Below, piece by piece: positions 25,495 to 34,945 of a stretch of DNA of 64,000 nt. Under the pieces are notes generated by a model. The model was not told where the DNA came from. It worked only from the letters and a program-made list of their open reading frames with translations, and ran no database searches. The stretch is from Streptomyces violascens (lineage in GTDB: Bacteria; Actinomycetota; Actinomycetes; Streptomycetales; Streptomycetaceae): positions 107,234 to 171,233 of the forward strand of contig NZ_BMUA01000018.1 of the NCBI RefSeq assembly GCF_014649955.1, read 5' to 3'. Every line of letters begins with the position of its first letter. The stretch's first letter is position 1. The translations under genes were made by a program, and so were the position numbers.

Positions 25495-25851
25495 TCAGGC
25501 CTCGGGTGACCAGCTGGCGATCACCTCGCGTCCTTGCGGGATGGCTAGATCGAGCAGGCCAGGGAAGCGGGCGTCGAGGTCCTCGCGCCGGAGCCGGTTC
25601 AACCGCCGGGTTCCCTCGTCGCGCTGGCGGATCACGCCGGCTTCCCGGAGAGTCTTGAAGTGGCCGCTTTGGGTGGACTTGCTGACTGGCAGTGCGAACG
25701 TTGTGCATGCCAGTTCGCCGTCCGGCTCGACGGCGGCGAGTCGGGCGACGATGGCCAACCGCACCGGATCCCCGAGCGCGGTCAGCACGGTGGTGAACCG
25801 GAGTTGGGCACGGTCGGGGTGGACGAGTTCGGTGGCGGTTCGGCTGGCCAT
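25495..25851 (-). CDS. ArsR-family winged-helix repressor
   Basis: 118 residues. The ArsR fold is clear: FTTVLTALGDPVRLAIVARL (helices 1-2), SKSTQSGHFKTLREAGVI (recognition helix), then the wing RRLNRLRREDLDARFPGLL. No ArsR metal-site cysteine pair (ELCVC) is present; a single Cys lies in ELACTTFALP. It is therefore likely a ligand- or redox-responsive member rather than a metal sensor. The ATG at 25851 is chosen over the longer frame because homology starts there. It is divergent from the MFS gene at 25935, with two strong operators between, so it probably represses the exporter and itself. Confidence 0.9.
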   Translation of the reverse strand: MASRTATELVHPDRAQLRFTTVLTALGDPVRLAIVARLAAVEPDGELACTTFALPVSKSTQSGHFKTLREAGVIRQRDEGTRRLNRLRREDLDARFPGLLDLAIPQGREVIASWSPEA

Positions 25852-25868
25852 GTCCCCAGCATACCCGC

Positions 25869-25917
25869 ACATGTTCGGCGTTCTCGAACATGTGCTATGT
25901 TCGGAAACGTCGAACAT
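25869..25917. promoter_or_regulatory. Tandem ArsR operators
   Basis: Two perfect dyads share the same geometry. ACATGTTCG - 7 bases - CGAACATGT is at 25869-25893. ATGTTCG - 7 bases - CGAACAT is at 25897-25917. Their centres are 26 bases apart. They fill the 83-base gap between the divergent arsR-type and MFS genes. Confidence 0.85.
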
Positions 25918-25934
25918 GATGCTTGGAGGAACGG

Positions 25935-27230
25935 ATGCAGCACGATCGCCTCACCGCCGCACACCGCGGCACGCCACTCCACCGCGACTGCCCGGCCCTG
26001 CATTCCGGCTCGCCGAGTACGGACCTGGACGGGCAACCCGCCTCCAGGGACCGATGGCGCTTTTGGGGCACCGCCTACGCGCTGCTGACCCTGCTGACCG
26101 GCACGAACCTGCCGACGCCGTTATACCGGGGCTATGAGGCGAGATTCGGGTTCTCGCCGCTGGTCGTTACGCTGATCTTCTCCGCGTACGTGGCCGCGCT
26201 GATCCCGTCCCTCCTGGTCGCCGGCCCGGCCTCGGACGCGGTCGGACGGCGCCGCGTGCTGCTGCCGGCCATCGCCCTGGCTGCGCTGGGATCGCTGGTG
26301 TTCGCCCTCGCCACGAGTACGGGGTGGCTGTTCGCCGCCCGCATCCTGCAGGGCGTAGCACTCGGCGCGGCCTCGGGACCGCTGACCGCGGCGCTGACAG
26401 AACTGGAGCCCACCGGCAATCGACGCAAGGCGGCACTGGTGTCCACCGTGACGTCCGTGGGCGGCCTGGGACTTGGACCCGTGCTGGCCGGCTTCCTCGC
26501 CCAATACGCCCCGGCACCCGATGCCTTGCCGTTCGCAGTGGAAATCGTTCTGCTGGTGCCCGCGGCGGCCATCATCACGACGCTGCCGACGACACGATCA
26601 ACAGCCCGGTGGCGCCCCCGCCGACCCGAGATCCCCACGACCATGCGGGCAGCCTTCGCCACGAGCGGGACGGCCGGCTTTCTCGCGTTCGCCGTGATCG
26701 GGTTGTTCCTCACCCTCGTCCCCGCCTACGTGACCACCCTCTCGGGCAGCAAGAACCTGCTGCTGGGCAGTGCAACCGTGGCACTGATGCTGATCTGCTC
26801 CGCGCTCGCCCAACTGGCCTGCTACGGCAGGCCGGCCCAGGCCCAGGAGCTCCTCGGCCTCCCGCTCCTGGCGGCCGGCCTGGTCCTGCTCGTCCTCGCC
26901 GGCGGCTACTCCTCCCTGATCCTGCTGCTCGCCGCGACCGTGACAGCCGGCACCGGTCAGGGCCTGGTATTCCTCGGCGGTCTCACCACGATCAACCAAG
27001 CGGCCCCCGCCGGCCGCCACGCCGACGTGATCTCCAGCTTCTACGTGATCATCTACCTCGGCGTCGGCCTGCCCGTCATCGGCGTCGGACTCCTCGCCAC
27101 CGTGACCGGGCTTCTCTCCGCCGTGCAGTACTTCGCCGGCGTCGTCGCGCTGCTGTGCCTGATCGTGCTGCTCGCCCTCGCCCGAGCACGTCACCGCACC
27201 TCGCCCCCCAGCGAAACCGCCGCCGAGTAA
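25935..27230 (+). CDS. MFS transporter (drug or metabolite efflux type)
   Basis: 431 residues with about twelve membrane helices. The first pair is separated by the MFS motif-A-like loop AGPASDAVGRRRVLLPAIAL, and ARILQGVALGAASGPLTAAL is helix 4/5 of drug exporters. A long central loop (RSTARWRPRRPEIPTTM) divides the halves. The substrate is unknown. The start ATG at 25935 has GGAGG six bases upstream and avoids the four extra residues of the longer frame. It is under the divergent ArsR repressor and followed closely by a broken maleylpyruvate-isomerase-like gene, probably once in the same operon. Confidence 0.9.
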   Translation: MQHDRLTAAHRGTPLHRDCPALHSGSPSTDLDGQPASRDRWRFWGTAYALLTLLTGTNLPTPLYRGYEARFGFSPLVVTLIFSAYVAALIPSLLVAGPASDAVGRRRVLLPAIALAALGSLVFALATSTGWLFAARILQGVALGAASGPLTAALTELEPTGNRRKAALVSTVTSVGGLGLGPVLAGFLAQYAPAPDALPFAVEIVLLVPAAAIITTLPTTRSTARWRPRRPEIPTTMRAAFATSGTAGFLAFAVIGLFLTLVPAYVTTLSGSKNLLLGSATVALMLICSALAQLACYGRPAQAQELLGLPLLAAGLVLLVLAGGYSSLILLLAATVTAGTGQGLVFLGGLTTINQAAPAGRHADVISSFYVIIYLGVGLPVIGVGLLATVTGLLSAVQYFAGVVALLCLIVLLALARARHRTSPPSETAAE

Positions 27231-27264
27231 CCGGCTCCGGCCACCCCTTCACCTGGGAGATTTC

Positions 27265-27560
27265 ATGGACACCATCGAACTCGGACGCCGCCTACCACCG
27301 CCTGCTCACCGCAGCCGAAGCGATCAGCGACACCAGCGCCCGCGCCGCGGACCCACGCTCTGCCACCGACTGGATTCTGAGCCACCTCGCGCTCAGCGAC
27401 GGCATCCTCGCCACCGCGGCACGCGCGTCCGTGAACTGGCAGGCGAGAAGGCGGCCTTCGCCCCGACCGAGCGCCCGGCGCCGTCATCGAGACCGGCGCC
27501 GGCCTCGCCAGACTCGTCGGTCTGTCCCTGACCGTTTTCTCCCGGACTGGGCGCCAGGTC
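27265..27560 (+). pseudogene. Relic of a DinB/maleylpyruvate-isomerase-like protein
   Basis: It starts correctly with MDTIEL after GGGAGATTTC at 27265. Two bases then appear to be lost. The family sequence continues in another frame as DAAYHRLLTAAEAISDTSAR, TDWILSHLALSDGILATAAR. Further shifts follow and the rest of the ~150-residue protein is gone. In relatives, a small four-helix protein of this type is encoded next to exporters; its function is unknown. It is 35 bases downstream of the MFS gene. Confidence 0.55.
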
Positions 27561-27769
27561 GTGGAAGCCGGATGGCTTGAGGAATCCAAACGCCTCGCTC
27601 ACTGCGGCTGCTTCCTGGTGCGGGCGCTCCTGGGCGGTTTCAGGATCTGTTCGAACCGGTCGTCCAGCTTCTTCAGGTGAGGGTCCCTTTCATGTGAACG
27701 CCGACACGTCTGGGGATTGAAGAGGAGTTGACACCTGGCGAGGGTCGGCTCTTGCCGGGGTTGAGGTGG
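27561..27769. other. Short gene-free stretch
   Basis: Nothing is identified between the relic and the convergent membrane protein gene. Confidence 0.35.
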
Positions 27770-27979
27770 TTACCGGAGGATGCCAACGGTGAGGAAGAAG
27801 GCGCCGAGGGGGACCCAGAAGCCGCCGACGATGCGAAGAGTTCTGGGGGTTGCGGTTCCGACGCGTGGGGTGAGCTGGGCGAACAGGTGGAAGGCGCGTT
27901 CAGCGGCATTCGCGATGTTGGTTACGAGGAGCAGGCCGGCGATGAAGAAGACGGCACCAATGGCGGCGAAGAACATCAT
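27770..27979 (-). CDS. Small two-helix membrane protein, coupled to the upstream toxin-like frame
   Basis: 69 residues: MMFFAAIGAVFFIAGLLLVT is a membrane helix, then NIANAAERAFHLFAQLTPRV, then a second helix GGFWVPLGAFFLTVGILR at the C-terminus. It starts at an ATG overlapping the stop of the upstream frame (ATGA), with AAGGAG just before it, so the two genes are translationally coupled. Its small size, coupling and position after a toxin-like gene suggest an immunity or chaperone role. This is inference; no family is recognised. Confidence 0.6.
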   Translation of the reverse strand: MMFFAAIGAVFFIAGLLLVTNIANAAERAFHLFAQLTPRVGTATPRTLRIVGGFWVPLGAFFLTVGILR

Positions 27980-28790
27980 TTCTCCTTCTTCTGTTCCCAC
28001 AGGGTCCATCCGTCGGCCTGGCTGAAGCCTGTGGAGATTTCGGCTCCCAGACCGAGGCCCAGGCCGCCTTCGAAGGTTGCGACGTCGTCGCCCTTGGAGT
28101 TGGTGGTTCCGATGGCGTTCTGGTGGCTTCCCCAGAGGCCGACGCCTGGGTGGATGGAGCCGCTCTTGTCCCAGCCCGTGCCTTTGAGCTGACGATGTCG
28201 TCGGCGTTGCTCTTGACGACACCGACGTTGGCGGACGCTCCGAAGTCCCACCCTGCGGTGGTGGTGGAGCCGGAATACATCAAGTTGATCTGGGAACGGC
28301 CGTCAGGGGTACGGGTGTTGACCAGAGAGATCTCGCCGCCGAGACCGATGCCGAGGCCGAGTGAGCCGCTCAGGCTGATCCCTTGGGTGTTGTTGAACCC
28401 GGTGGCGTCGGCCAGTCCCTCAACGCCGGCGCTGATCAACTTGCTGCCGAGATTGCCCGGTTGGGAAAACCCGCGGGAGGCGCCGTTGACGCCCCGGACG
28501 AGTGTTCTCAGAAGCCCGGCCTGGTGGGCGTCGGCCTTTGCTTTGTGTTCGGCGTCGGCTTTGCGTTCCGCCTCTTCCTTTTTGGCCGCTTTCTCGTAGG
28601 TCGCGATGTCGCCGACCGCCTGCCCATTGAAGCCGTGGAGCGTGCCATCCAGCGGGTTCGCGTCGACGACGACCGCACCGAGGGCGGCGGCGAGGTCCTG
28701 GTCGGCGCCCCCCATGGCCGTGTTGAAGCCTCGTCCTCGTCGGACGAGAGCATGTGAGTCTCCGGTCGGCCCCTGGCCGAGACACCGAGG
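27976..28790 (-). pseudogene. Decayed large toxin-like protein with Gly-rich C-terminus
   Basis: Three frames carry successive coding-like parts. From the 5' side: YRGGDHGVGAAKAVSTFLG and a linker with HMLSSDEDEA. After a shift at about 28740: FNTAMGGADQDLAAALGAVV, NPLDGTLHGFNGQAVGDIAT, a charged helix of KKEEAERKADAEHK type, then a Gly-rich region (GISLSGSLGLGIGLGGEISL and GSTTTAGWDFGASANVGVV). After a one-base loss at about 28188: GTGWDKSGSIHPGVGLWGSH to GLGLGAEISTGFSQADGW and the stop at 27976. The charged coil followed by an amphipathic Gly-rich end looks like a membrane-active or secreted effector. I do not recognise a family. Confidence 0.5.
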
Positions 28791-29258
28791 AAGGTGGACA
28801 CGGCCTTCGCCGCGCCCACCCCGTGATCACCACCCCGATAACGCACACGAACGCGTCAACGACCACCGCGAACAGCACGTCCGGCAGCGGCCGCGCGGGC
28901 GGCGAGGTTGAGCCAGTTGGTGACCGGGTGATACCCGTGACCAATCCGGAAAACGCCAAAGCTTGCATGCTGCAAGCCAGTTGGCCTCACGGCAGTCCTC
29001 CGGCTGGTGGTTGAGGTGGGCGGTAGTCAGACCGACCACGGATCCGGTATCCGGGTGGATCTGCTCGTGGAGAGCCGGGCAGCGGCCGCCTGCCCGCTCG
29101 AACCGGGGCGGCTCAAAACACGTTTTGAAGCTGCGTCCTGGCAGACAGCGGCCTGATCGGGAGCGGCACCAGCCGCCGGATCAAGCCCGCTGCACGGCTG
29201 CATAGAATCCGCTGGCTAGTTCGGAGCGATCCGAATCTTCTTCTGGGGGAAAGACTCC
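28791..29258. other. Gene-poor stretch with a short dyad
   Basis: No gene is supported. A dyad CTTGCATGCTGCAAG (about 28963-28977, arms CTTGCA/TGCAAG) may be an operator remnant. The minus strand at 28880-28970 carries a hydrophobic coding-like scrap (LPDVLFAVVVDAFVCVIGVV), perhaps the N-terminal part of the decayed gene to its left. Confidence 0.35.
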
Positions 29259-30158
29259 ATGCGCCCTACCGTCCGTTCTGTCCTCGCCATGGCTGCCGCC
29301 GGGCTGGGACTTCTTGCCGCGTCTGTCGTTCCGGCACACGCAGCGGCCAAGCCCACCAGCTGCCTCTCCGGAGGCGCGTACTCCGCAATCTGGACTGCAG
29401 AACCAGCCGACCATGCCACCCGGCCCTTCGGGGATCTGAACCGGGACGGGCGGGCCGACCTGCTGCAGCGCAACAACTGCACCGGCAACCTCTACTACCT
29501 CCCCGGTGACCAGAGCGGCGTGCTCCTCGGCGGCGGCTGGAACAGCATGACCGCCTTCACCCGTCACGGAGACCTGACCGGCGACAACAACGAGGACCTG
29601 CTCGCCCGGGACCGGGACGGCGTGCTGTGGCTCTATCCCGGCAACGGCCACGGCTCGTTCGGCAGCCGCACCAGCCTCGGAGGCGGCTGGAACAGCATGC
29701 GCCTCATCAAAGTCGTCGGTGACCTCACCGCCGACAACCGGGGCGACCTGCTTGCCACCGACAGCAACGGAGCCCTGTGGCTCTACCCGGGCAACGGCCA
29801 CGGCTCGTTCGGCAACCGGACCCAGATCGGATCCGCCTGGAACTCCATCCGCACCTTCGCCGGCATGGGGGACATCACCGGCGACGGCCACAGCGATCTC
29901 ATCGCCAGCGACACCGCGAACAGATTCTGGCGCTATCCCGGCAACGGTCAAGGCGGATTCGGGGACCGGGCCCCGCTGCCCGGCATAGCCGACTACCCCG
30001 ACATCGTCTCCGTGGGCGACGTCCTGTCCGTCAACGGCGACCACTACAACGACGCCCTGGGCACTGGCCACATACTCACCCTGCTCCCCGGCACCAAGGG
30101 CGGGGGACTGGGCGCTGGTTGGGGCGGCCCTGATATGAACGGCACCGAACTGTTCTGA
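29259..30158 (+). CDS. Secreted VCBS/FG-GAP repeat protein
   Basis: 299 residues. A Sec signal peptide (SVLAMAAAGLGLLAASVVPAHA) is followed by five FG-GAP/VCBS-like propeller repeats: FGDLNRDGRADLL, HGDLTGDNNEDLLARD, VGDLTADNRGDLLATD, MGDITGDGHSDLIASD and VGDVLSVNGDHYNDAL. The DxNxDGxxD loops bind calcium. LWLYPGNGHGSFG strands recur between the loops. Such Streptomyces proteins are exported propellers, often fused to an enzyme, but here only the propeller is present. The start ATG 29259 has GGGGGAAA about eight bases upstream. It stands alone. Confidence 0.9.
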   Translation: MRPTVRSVLAMAAAGLGLLAASVVPAHAAAKPTSCLSGGAYSAIWTAEPADHATRPFGDLNRDGRADLLQRNNCTGNLYYLPGDQSGVLLGGGWNSMTAFTRHGDLTGDNNEDLLARDRDGVLWLYPGNGHGSFGSRTSLGGGWNSMRLIKVVGDLTADNRGDLLATDSNGALWLYPGNGHGSFGNRTQIGSAWNSIRTFAGMGDITGDGHSDLIASDTANRFWRYPGNGQGGFGDRAPLPGIADYPDIVSVGDVLSVNGDHYNDALGTGHILTLLPGTKGGGLGAGWGGPDMNGTELF

Positions 30159-30412
30159 GCGGTCCTGGCGCCGGAGAGGCGACTTCGGCCCTCATCGACG
30201 GGCTGGAACAAGCTGGAACAAGAGCGAAGGGGCGGGGCCGCTTGGTGCGCTCAGGCACGCAGATCGATGCCGATTGCGAGGTCAGGCCCGGCGAGGGTGT
30301 GAGTGAGGAGCCGGTACGGCTCTGCCCATGCGCCGTGAATGCGGGCCTTGGCTCAGTGGAATGTGCCAGTCCTTCCCGCTGCCAGCAGCAGGCTGACTGA
30401 CATTGGGGGATC

Positions 30413-30443
30413 GCGGGCGCCCCTCTGCTTGAGGGGCACCCGC
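30413..30443 (+). promoter_or_regulatory. Hairpin just upstream of the 30464 gene
   Basis: GCGGGCGCCCCTC - TGCTT - GAGGGGCACCCGC has a 13-base stem with one mismatch, ending about 20 bases before the start codon and close to the AGGAGG site. A related hairpin (CCCCCTTGTCTGAGGGGG) lies inside the gene at 30655-30671. They may act as a leader attenuator or as a terminator of upstream transcription. The rest of 30159-30412 shows no gene. Confidence 0.4.
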
Positions 30444-30463
30444 ACCCACCAGGAGGATCTGTG

Positions 30464-30790
30464 ATGACGAGACCGCGCCCGGTCTACTACATGGACTACT
30501 CGGACGACCTCGGCCTCAGCGGGCTGACCGGAATGGTCTGCTCACGTGTAGGCCTGCGGATCGACGCTCAAGTAGTCCTCTCGGTTGCGGAGCAACTGGT
30601 GACGGAGCAGGAGGACCAACAGCTAGGCACCGATGTTCGGTTGCTGCTCGATGCCCCCTTGTCTGAGGGGGCCCCTGCGGGGTGTGTGGTTGGCCGCTAC
30701 GCGAGGGTGCTTCGACCCGACCGAGGAAGGCGAAGGGATGCGGCAGTGGCTGCAACGCATCTCGGACGTCTGCCCACCCCAGGGAGATGA
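30464..30790 (+). CDS. Hypothetical protein upstream of a decayed STAND-TPR gene
   Basis: The N-terminal ~70 residues look coding: RPVYYMDYSDDLGLSGLTGM, VCSRVGLRIDAQVVLSVAEQ and LVTEQEDQQLGTDVRLLLDA. The end (after an internal hairpin at 30655) is Arg-rich and may be out of the true frame. AGGAGG precedes the GTG/ATG pair at 30461/30464. No family is recognised. It overlaps the start of the STAND-TPR relic by about 50 bases and was probably its operon partner. Confidence 0.5.
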   Translation: MTRPRPVYYMDYSDDLGLSGLTGMVCSRVGLRIDAQVVLSVAEQLVTEQEDQQLGTDVRLLLDAPLSEGAPAGCVVGRYARVLRPDRGRRRDAAVAATHLGRLPTPGR

Positions 30791-32825
30791 AGCAGACCTC
30801 CATACCTCAGCCAGCTTCGACGGGCATCGCCCCCAGGTAGGCGAGGAGGACCTGCGCAGCATCGTGAAAGCGGAGATTGACCACCTCGCCACGAAGCTGC
30901 AAAATGCCATCCCGACATCGGAAACACTGTCGGCGCTCTACGACATCGTCCAGCATGCCGATGCCGACCTCGGCCTACGCATGTTCCTACGCGCCGTAAA
31001 GGCCTACTCAGTACCGGTCTCCGCAGAACAGCACACCCGGCTCCTCCAGCTCGCGGAGCAACTGGCCTATCACTTCTCCGTCGTCCACGACGGCCTCAAC
31101 GTCAGGTGGCCGCCGATCGATCCCGCAGACCGGGCCAGTACTGAACACCTGGCTGCGGGATGTCCTGACGAGTGAGGAATACGGAGAGCTCCCTGCCAAC
31201 CTGGTCGCCGTGCTCGCCGGGCAGGGACGGCTCGACACCGGCTGCTGGGGTGACCACCTTGAGCTGGTCACCGAAGTACCCCTGCAGGTATTCAACGACG
31301 AGGAAGCCCGCAGACTGCTGGGCGCCCGCGGCGTCACCGACCCGGACGTCATCGAGGTCATCCTGCAGCTGACCGGACGACTGCCCGTCCTGGTCGACCT
31401 GCTCGCCCAGACCCGCCCCCACCACACCAGCCAGATCGGCGACCCTTCCGACACCGCCGTCGAACGCTTCCTCAAATGGGAAACCGACCCCAGCCGACGT
31501 ACCGCCGCCCAGCTCTGCGCGCTGCCCCTGCAACTGGACGAAGACCTCTTCCACGCCCTCATATCCGACGTCACGATAGATGAGTACGCCTGGCTGCGCG
31601 GCCTGCCCTTTGTCACCGGCCAGGCCGGCCGCTGCCGGTACCACGACGTCGTACGCACCCCCATGCTCCGCCTGCAGCGCACCCAGTCACCCGCACACTG
31701 GCAGCACCACCACACCCGCCTCGCCGACATCTACCAACAACGCCGCCACGCCCTGGAATCGACGCTTCCCGACGACCGGCGGTGGGGCGACACCGCCTGG
31801 CTCGAACACCAACTCAACGAGAGCTACCACCGCCTGTGCGCTGACCCCCACCAAGCCCTCCCCGACGTCCTCCAGCAAGCGATCCACGCCTGCGACCGGG
31901 GAGCCGACGTCCTGCGCCGATGGAGCCAGGTCCTCACCCAGGCCGGCACCGACACCGACGCCCCCTTCCTGACGACGTGGCCTGGTCCCCCCAGACCCTG
32001 ACACCGACGACAGTGACGTCGTCGCCGCCCTGACCCAGCTGTTGACCGCCCCCGGGCTTGCTGCCTCCGACCAGGCACTGGCTCTCAGCCTCCGGGGTCG
32101 CGAATACCGCCACGCCAAGCGCTACCAGCAGGCCCTGACCGATTGCACCGGAGCCCTTGCCCTCGACCCTGACCTCGACCGCGCCTACTTCGGACGTGGT
32201 CTCACGCATCGATTCCTGGATCACTACGCCGATGCCGTAAGCGACCTCAGCCACGCCATCGAACTGAGCCCCGATGACAGCGAGTACATCGCCAGCCGCG
32301 GTGCCGCTTACTGATTCGCGGGGCGCCATGAGGATGCCTTGGCCGACTTCAACCGCGCCATCGAAAATCGACCCCACCTACACCTGGGCCTACATCAACC
32401 GCGGCAGCACCTACCGGAGCATGAACCGCTACGACGACGCCCTGGCCGACTTCAACCGCGCCATCGGACTCAGGTCAGGAGATGCCTGGAACCACTTCGA
32501 AGTCGCGGTAACTCTGCGGCTCCTCGGCAGACCGCTGGAGCACGATCACTGGCGTGAAGCCGTGCACATCCTTACGGCTGAGGCATCTGCAGGGGGTTCC
32601 GACGCCGTTCACGCAAGCGGGAATCTCCTCGTGATCTACTGCGCGCTGCCCGAATGGGACAAGGCCGCAGAGGAGGTGGAGCGTTTCCTCACCTACGCCC
32701 CGACACCCTCACGCATCCGGGAGGCACTGGAGGATCTGGCCCAGCTCCCAGAGACACTGCCCGTGGACCTGCCCCTGCTGCAGTCACTGCAGCGGCGGCT
32801 GGAGAGCACCACACCAGGGCTGTAA
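30738..32825 (+). pseudogene. Decayed STAND ATPase with TPR repeats
   Basis: It starts at ATG 30738 (MRQWLQRISDVCPPQGDEAD, with GAGGAAGG upstream), and an N-terminal helical domain runs to about 31120. The P-loop part of the NTPase is missing: at about 31140 the frame changes and resumes with TWLRDVLTSEEYGELPANLV, AVLAGQGRLDTGCW, VPLQVFNDEEARRLLGARGV, the distal STAND (ARC/winged helix) part. After a shift at ~31970 come TPR repeats (LRGREYRHAKRYQQALTDCT, AYFGRGLTHRFLDHYADAVS). A stop at 32312-32314 and another shift at ~32370 precede the last repeats (AYINRGSTYRSMNRYDDALA) and a helical tail to 32825. At least three frame breaks plus an internal deletion make it non-functional. STAND-TPR proteins often act as sensors in signalling or anti-phage defence. 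Confidence 0.7.
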
Positions 32826-34025
32826 GCCAGTCTCCCTGCACGCCCCTGGGCCGGGCCCGCCGAGGAAGAACCGGCTCGACCAGGACACGGCCGCGGACGT
32901 CCAGCTACACGGCCAGGACGCTGTCGTTCTTGGCGGTTGCCAGCTGCGCATGGTCGGCGGTCTGCGTGTACGCAGTCTTGGTCTGCTCGGCCAGCAGGCC
33001 ACTACCTGGGCGGTGTCGCCGTAGGCCCGTCGCCACCCGAAGCAGGCGGCAGCCCGCGTCCATGAGGGAATGACGGGCAAGGAACACGGTGACCTCCACG
33101 GGAGGACCGGTCGCCCGACCTCGGCTGACCGAACGGACACCGCGCAGCCCCGCCGATTACCCCAGCGGATGGTGGTGCGGGGCAGTACGGAGAGCGGCCG
33201 GGTCGGCGTCCATCGGGGAGGGGCCGCCCGAGTTCGCCGATGTCTACGGCGGCGTCGCCGCGGCCAGTCCAGAGGCCGGCGGCTGGCGAGCGGTGAGCAT
33301 GGCGCTGAACTCTGCGACGGCTTGCTGGTCGCCTGGGTAGAGGGGGCTGCAGCCTTGGCGCCCGGGCATGCTCGATGGCCGACTCTGCATCGCAGGCACC
33401 CCCTTCGCCGGAACCTTGGCCCGTGAGATCACGCCATTTCGCGCAGGGCGATAAACAGCCGCACCGTCTGGTCGCCCCGCCCCGCTTCACAGCAAAGCCA
33501 CAGGTCTTGCCCACCGTGCGTGGGTCTCAATCGTCAGGACGGTCTCGCTGCCGTGCGTCCTGCCGAGTTCACCATGCTGGAACACATCATCGACGTAACC
33601 CAGGGCTAATTGCCTTGGTGGGCCGGGTGGCTGGCGGCTTCGACAGATCACCCGGCCGCTGCCGAACCCAGCCGCTTTCATCGTGGCGAACATCGCCGGG
33701 GCCGGGTCGAGATGAACGATGTCGGGCGCCGGCACGAGATGCGCCGGTCCTGGAGTCTGAGTGACACCACGACCGTATTGCATCAAGCACAACTTTGATG
33801 CACTGCCTGTTTGGCCTGCAGGTCACCGGAGCGGGTGAACGGTGGCGGCAGTCGTCGTCGGCCGTGACGACACGCCACTGATCCGGGAACAGAGTTCCGG
33901 CCCGGCCGAAGCCCGGCGCCTCCTTCAGCCATCGAAGCCCCAACAGCTCGTCCATGCCTGGCGCGAGCGACGCCTGCCCCGCTGATCACGGCCTACCGCC
34001 AGAGGCTTTCTCCGCACGCGCCGTG
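32826..34025. other. 1.2-kb gene-poor stretch with scattered relics
   Basis: I see no intact gene. Minus-strand scraps look partly coding: AEQTKTAYTQTADHAQLATA near 32930, SPLYPGDQQAVAEFSAMLTA near 33300, and LLGLRWLKEAPGFGRAGTLF near 33900. None has a start with a ribosome site or a recognisable family. The composition fits degraded mobile DNA. Confidence 0.4.
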
Positions 34026-34754
34026 TTACCTGGAGGTCGTGTCGTTGTCGAGGTGCCCGGCCATGAAGTGGTCGGGCCGGCAGATCCCGCAGTCCTCGAC
34101 GTCGAAGCTGTCGCACAGCGCCCACTCCTGTACCGAATCCGCTCCAGCCCAGGTGCGCAGTTCCGCGTCGGTGGCCTGCTGCCAGCCGCCGAGGGCGTGC
34201 ACGGCTGCGATGCTGGCTTCGGACAGGGCCCGGGCCGGTTCCCAGAAGACGTCCGGGTGTGTCGTCCAGCGTTCCAGCGCCGCGCTGACCGCCGCGAGGG
34301 CCACCGGGTCGGTACGGGGCTCGGCGACCGGCTTGTGGCCGCACGTGACGAGGACACCGTGGGTGCTCCATGCCATGTGCCCGCCGAGCGCGCACTCGGC
34401 GAGTACGCGCTGGGGGTCGACCGTCCAGCGGGCCTGTGCGCCCAAGAGGAAGCGGGTCAGGGCGAGGCAGACGCTCGGTATCGCCCGGGAGCCGGCCGCC
34501 ACCAGGCGTGCCGTCAGCTCCCGGCTCTCCTCCTGCGGGGGGCGGTACCAGTGTCGCAGGGGGCCGCGGTCGGCCAGCAGGTCCTCGACCGCACGGAGGT
34601 GACCGCGTTCGAATCCGGAGGTCACCGGTTCGTAGATCAGCCGGCCGTGCAGCGGATGGTCCGCTGCAAGCGGCCGCGTGCGCTGCTGCCACCGCACCCA
34701 GGATGCATCCAGCAGCCGCCACGGATGGTCGCCGCGTTCGTCAAAAGTGATCAC
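34026..34754 (-). CDS. Hypothetical protein, conserved-looking
   Basis: About 242 residues from the GTG at 34754 (VITFDERGDHPWRLLDASWV). It is soluble, rich in Trp, Arg and Leu, with no membrane helices. Notable features are GRLIYEPVTSGFERGHLRAV, HWYRPPQEESRELTARLVAA, and a C-terminal Cys/His cluster (CDSFDVEDCGICRPDHFMAGH) that could bind a metal. I do not recognise the family. Codon bias is strong across the frame, which supports a real gene. The start is uncertain because no ribosome site is seen. The left neighbour is relic DNA and the right neighbour is an IS30 element. Confidence 0.6.
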   Translation of the reverse strand: MITFDERGDHPWRLLDASWVRWQQRTRPLAADHPLHGRLIYEPVTSGFERGHLRAVEDLLADRGPLRHWYRPPQEESRELTARLVAAGSRAIPSVCLALTRFLLGAQARWTVDPQRVLAECALGGHMAWSTHGVLVTCGHKPVAEPRTDPVALAAVSAALERWTTHPDVFWEPARALSEASIAAVHALGGWQQATDAELRTWAGADSVQEWALCDSFDVEDCGICRPDHFMAGHLDNDTTSR

Positions 34755-34945
34755 CCGGGCAGTATCAGCTCCCCGCCACGAAGCCCTCCACCCAATTCCG
34801 CACAAGGCGGCATTTCCTCTTCAGAGGTCACCGCCCCGCCCGGCTTGTGCTGCAGGCGGGGGTTGGCCAGGCGTGAGCGCGGCCGGGCGGCCCTTTGGCA
34901 GGCCGGGAACGGCGACAGGGCCTCGCCATGGGCTTCCCTTCTAGT

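Noticed and set aside
28400..28560. CRISPR-like or tandem repeats in the Gly-rich region
   Set aside because: The periodicity is at protein level and irregular; no DNA repeat with constant spacers.
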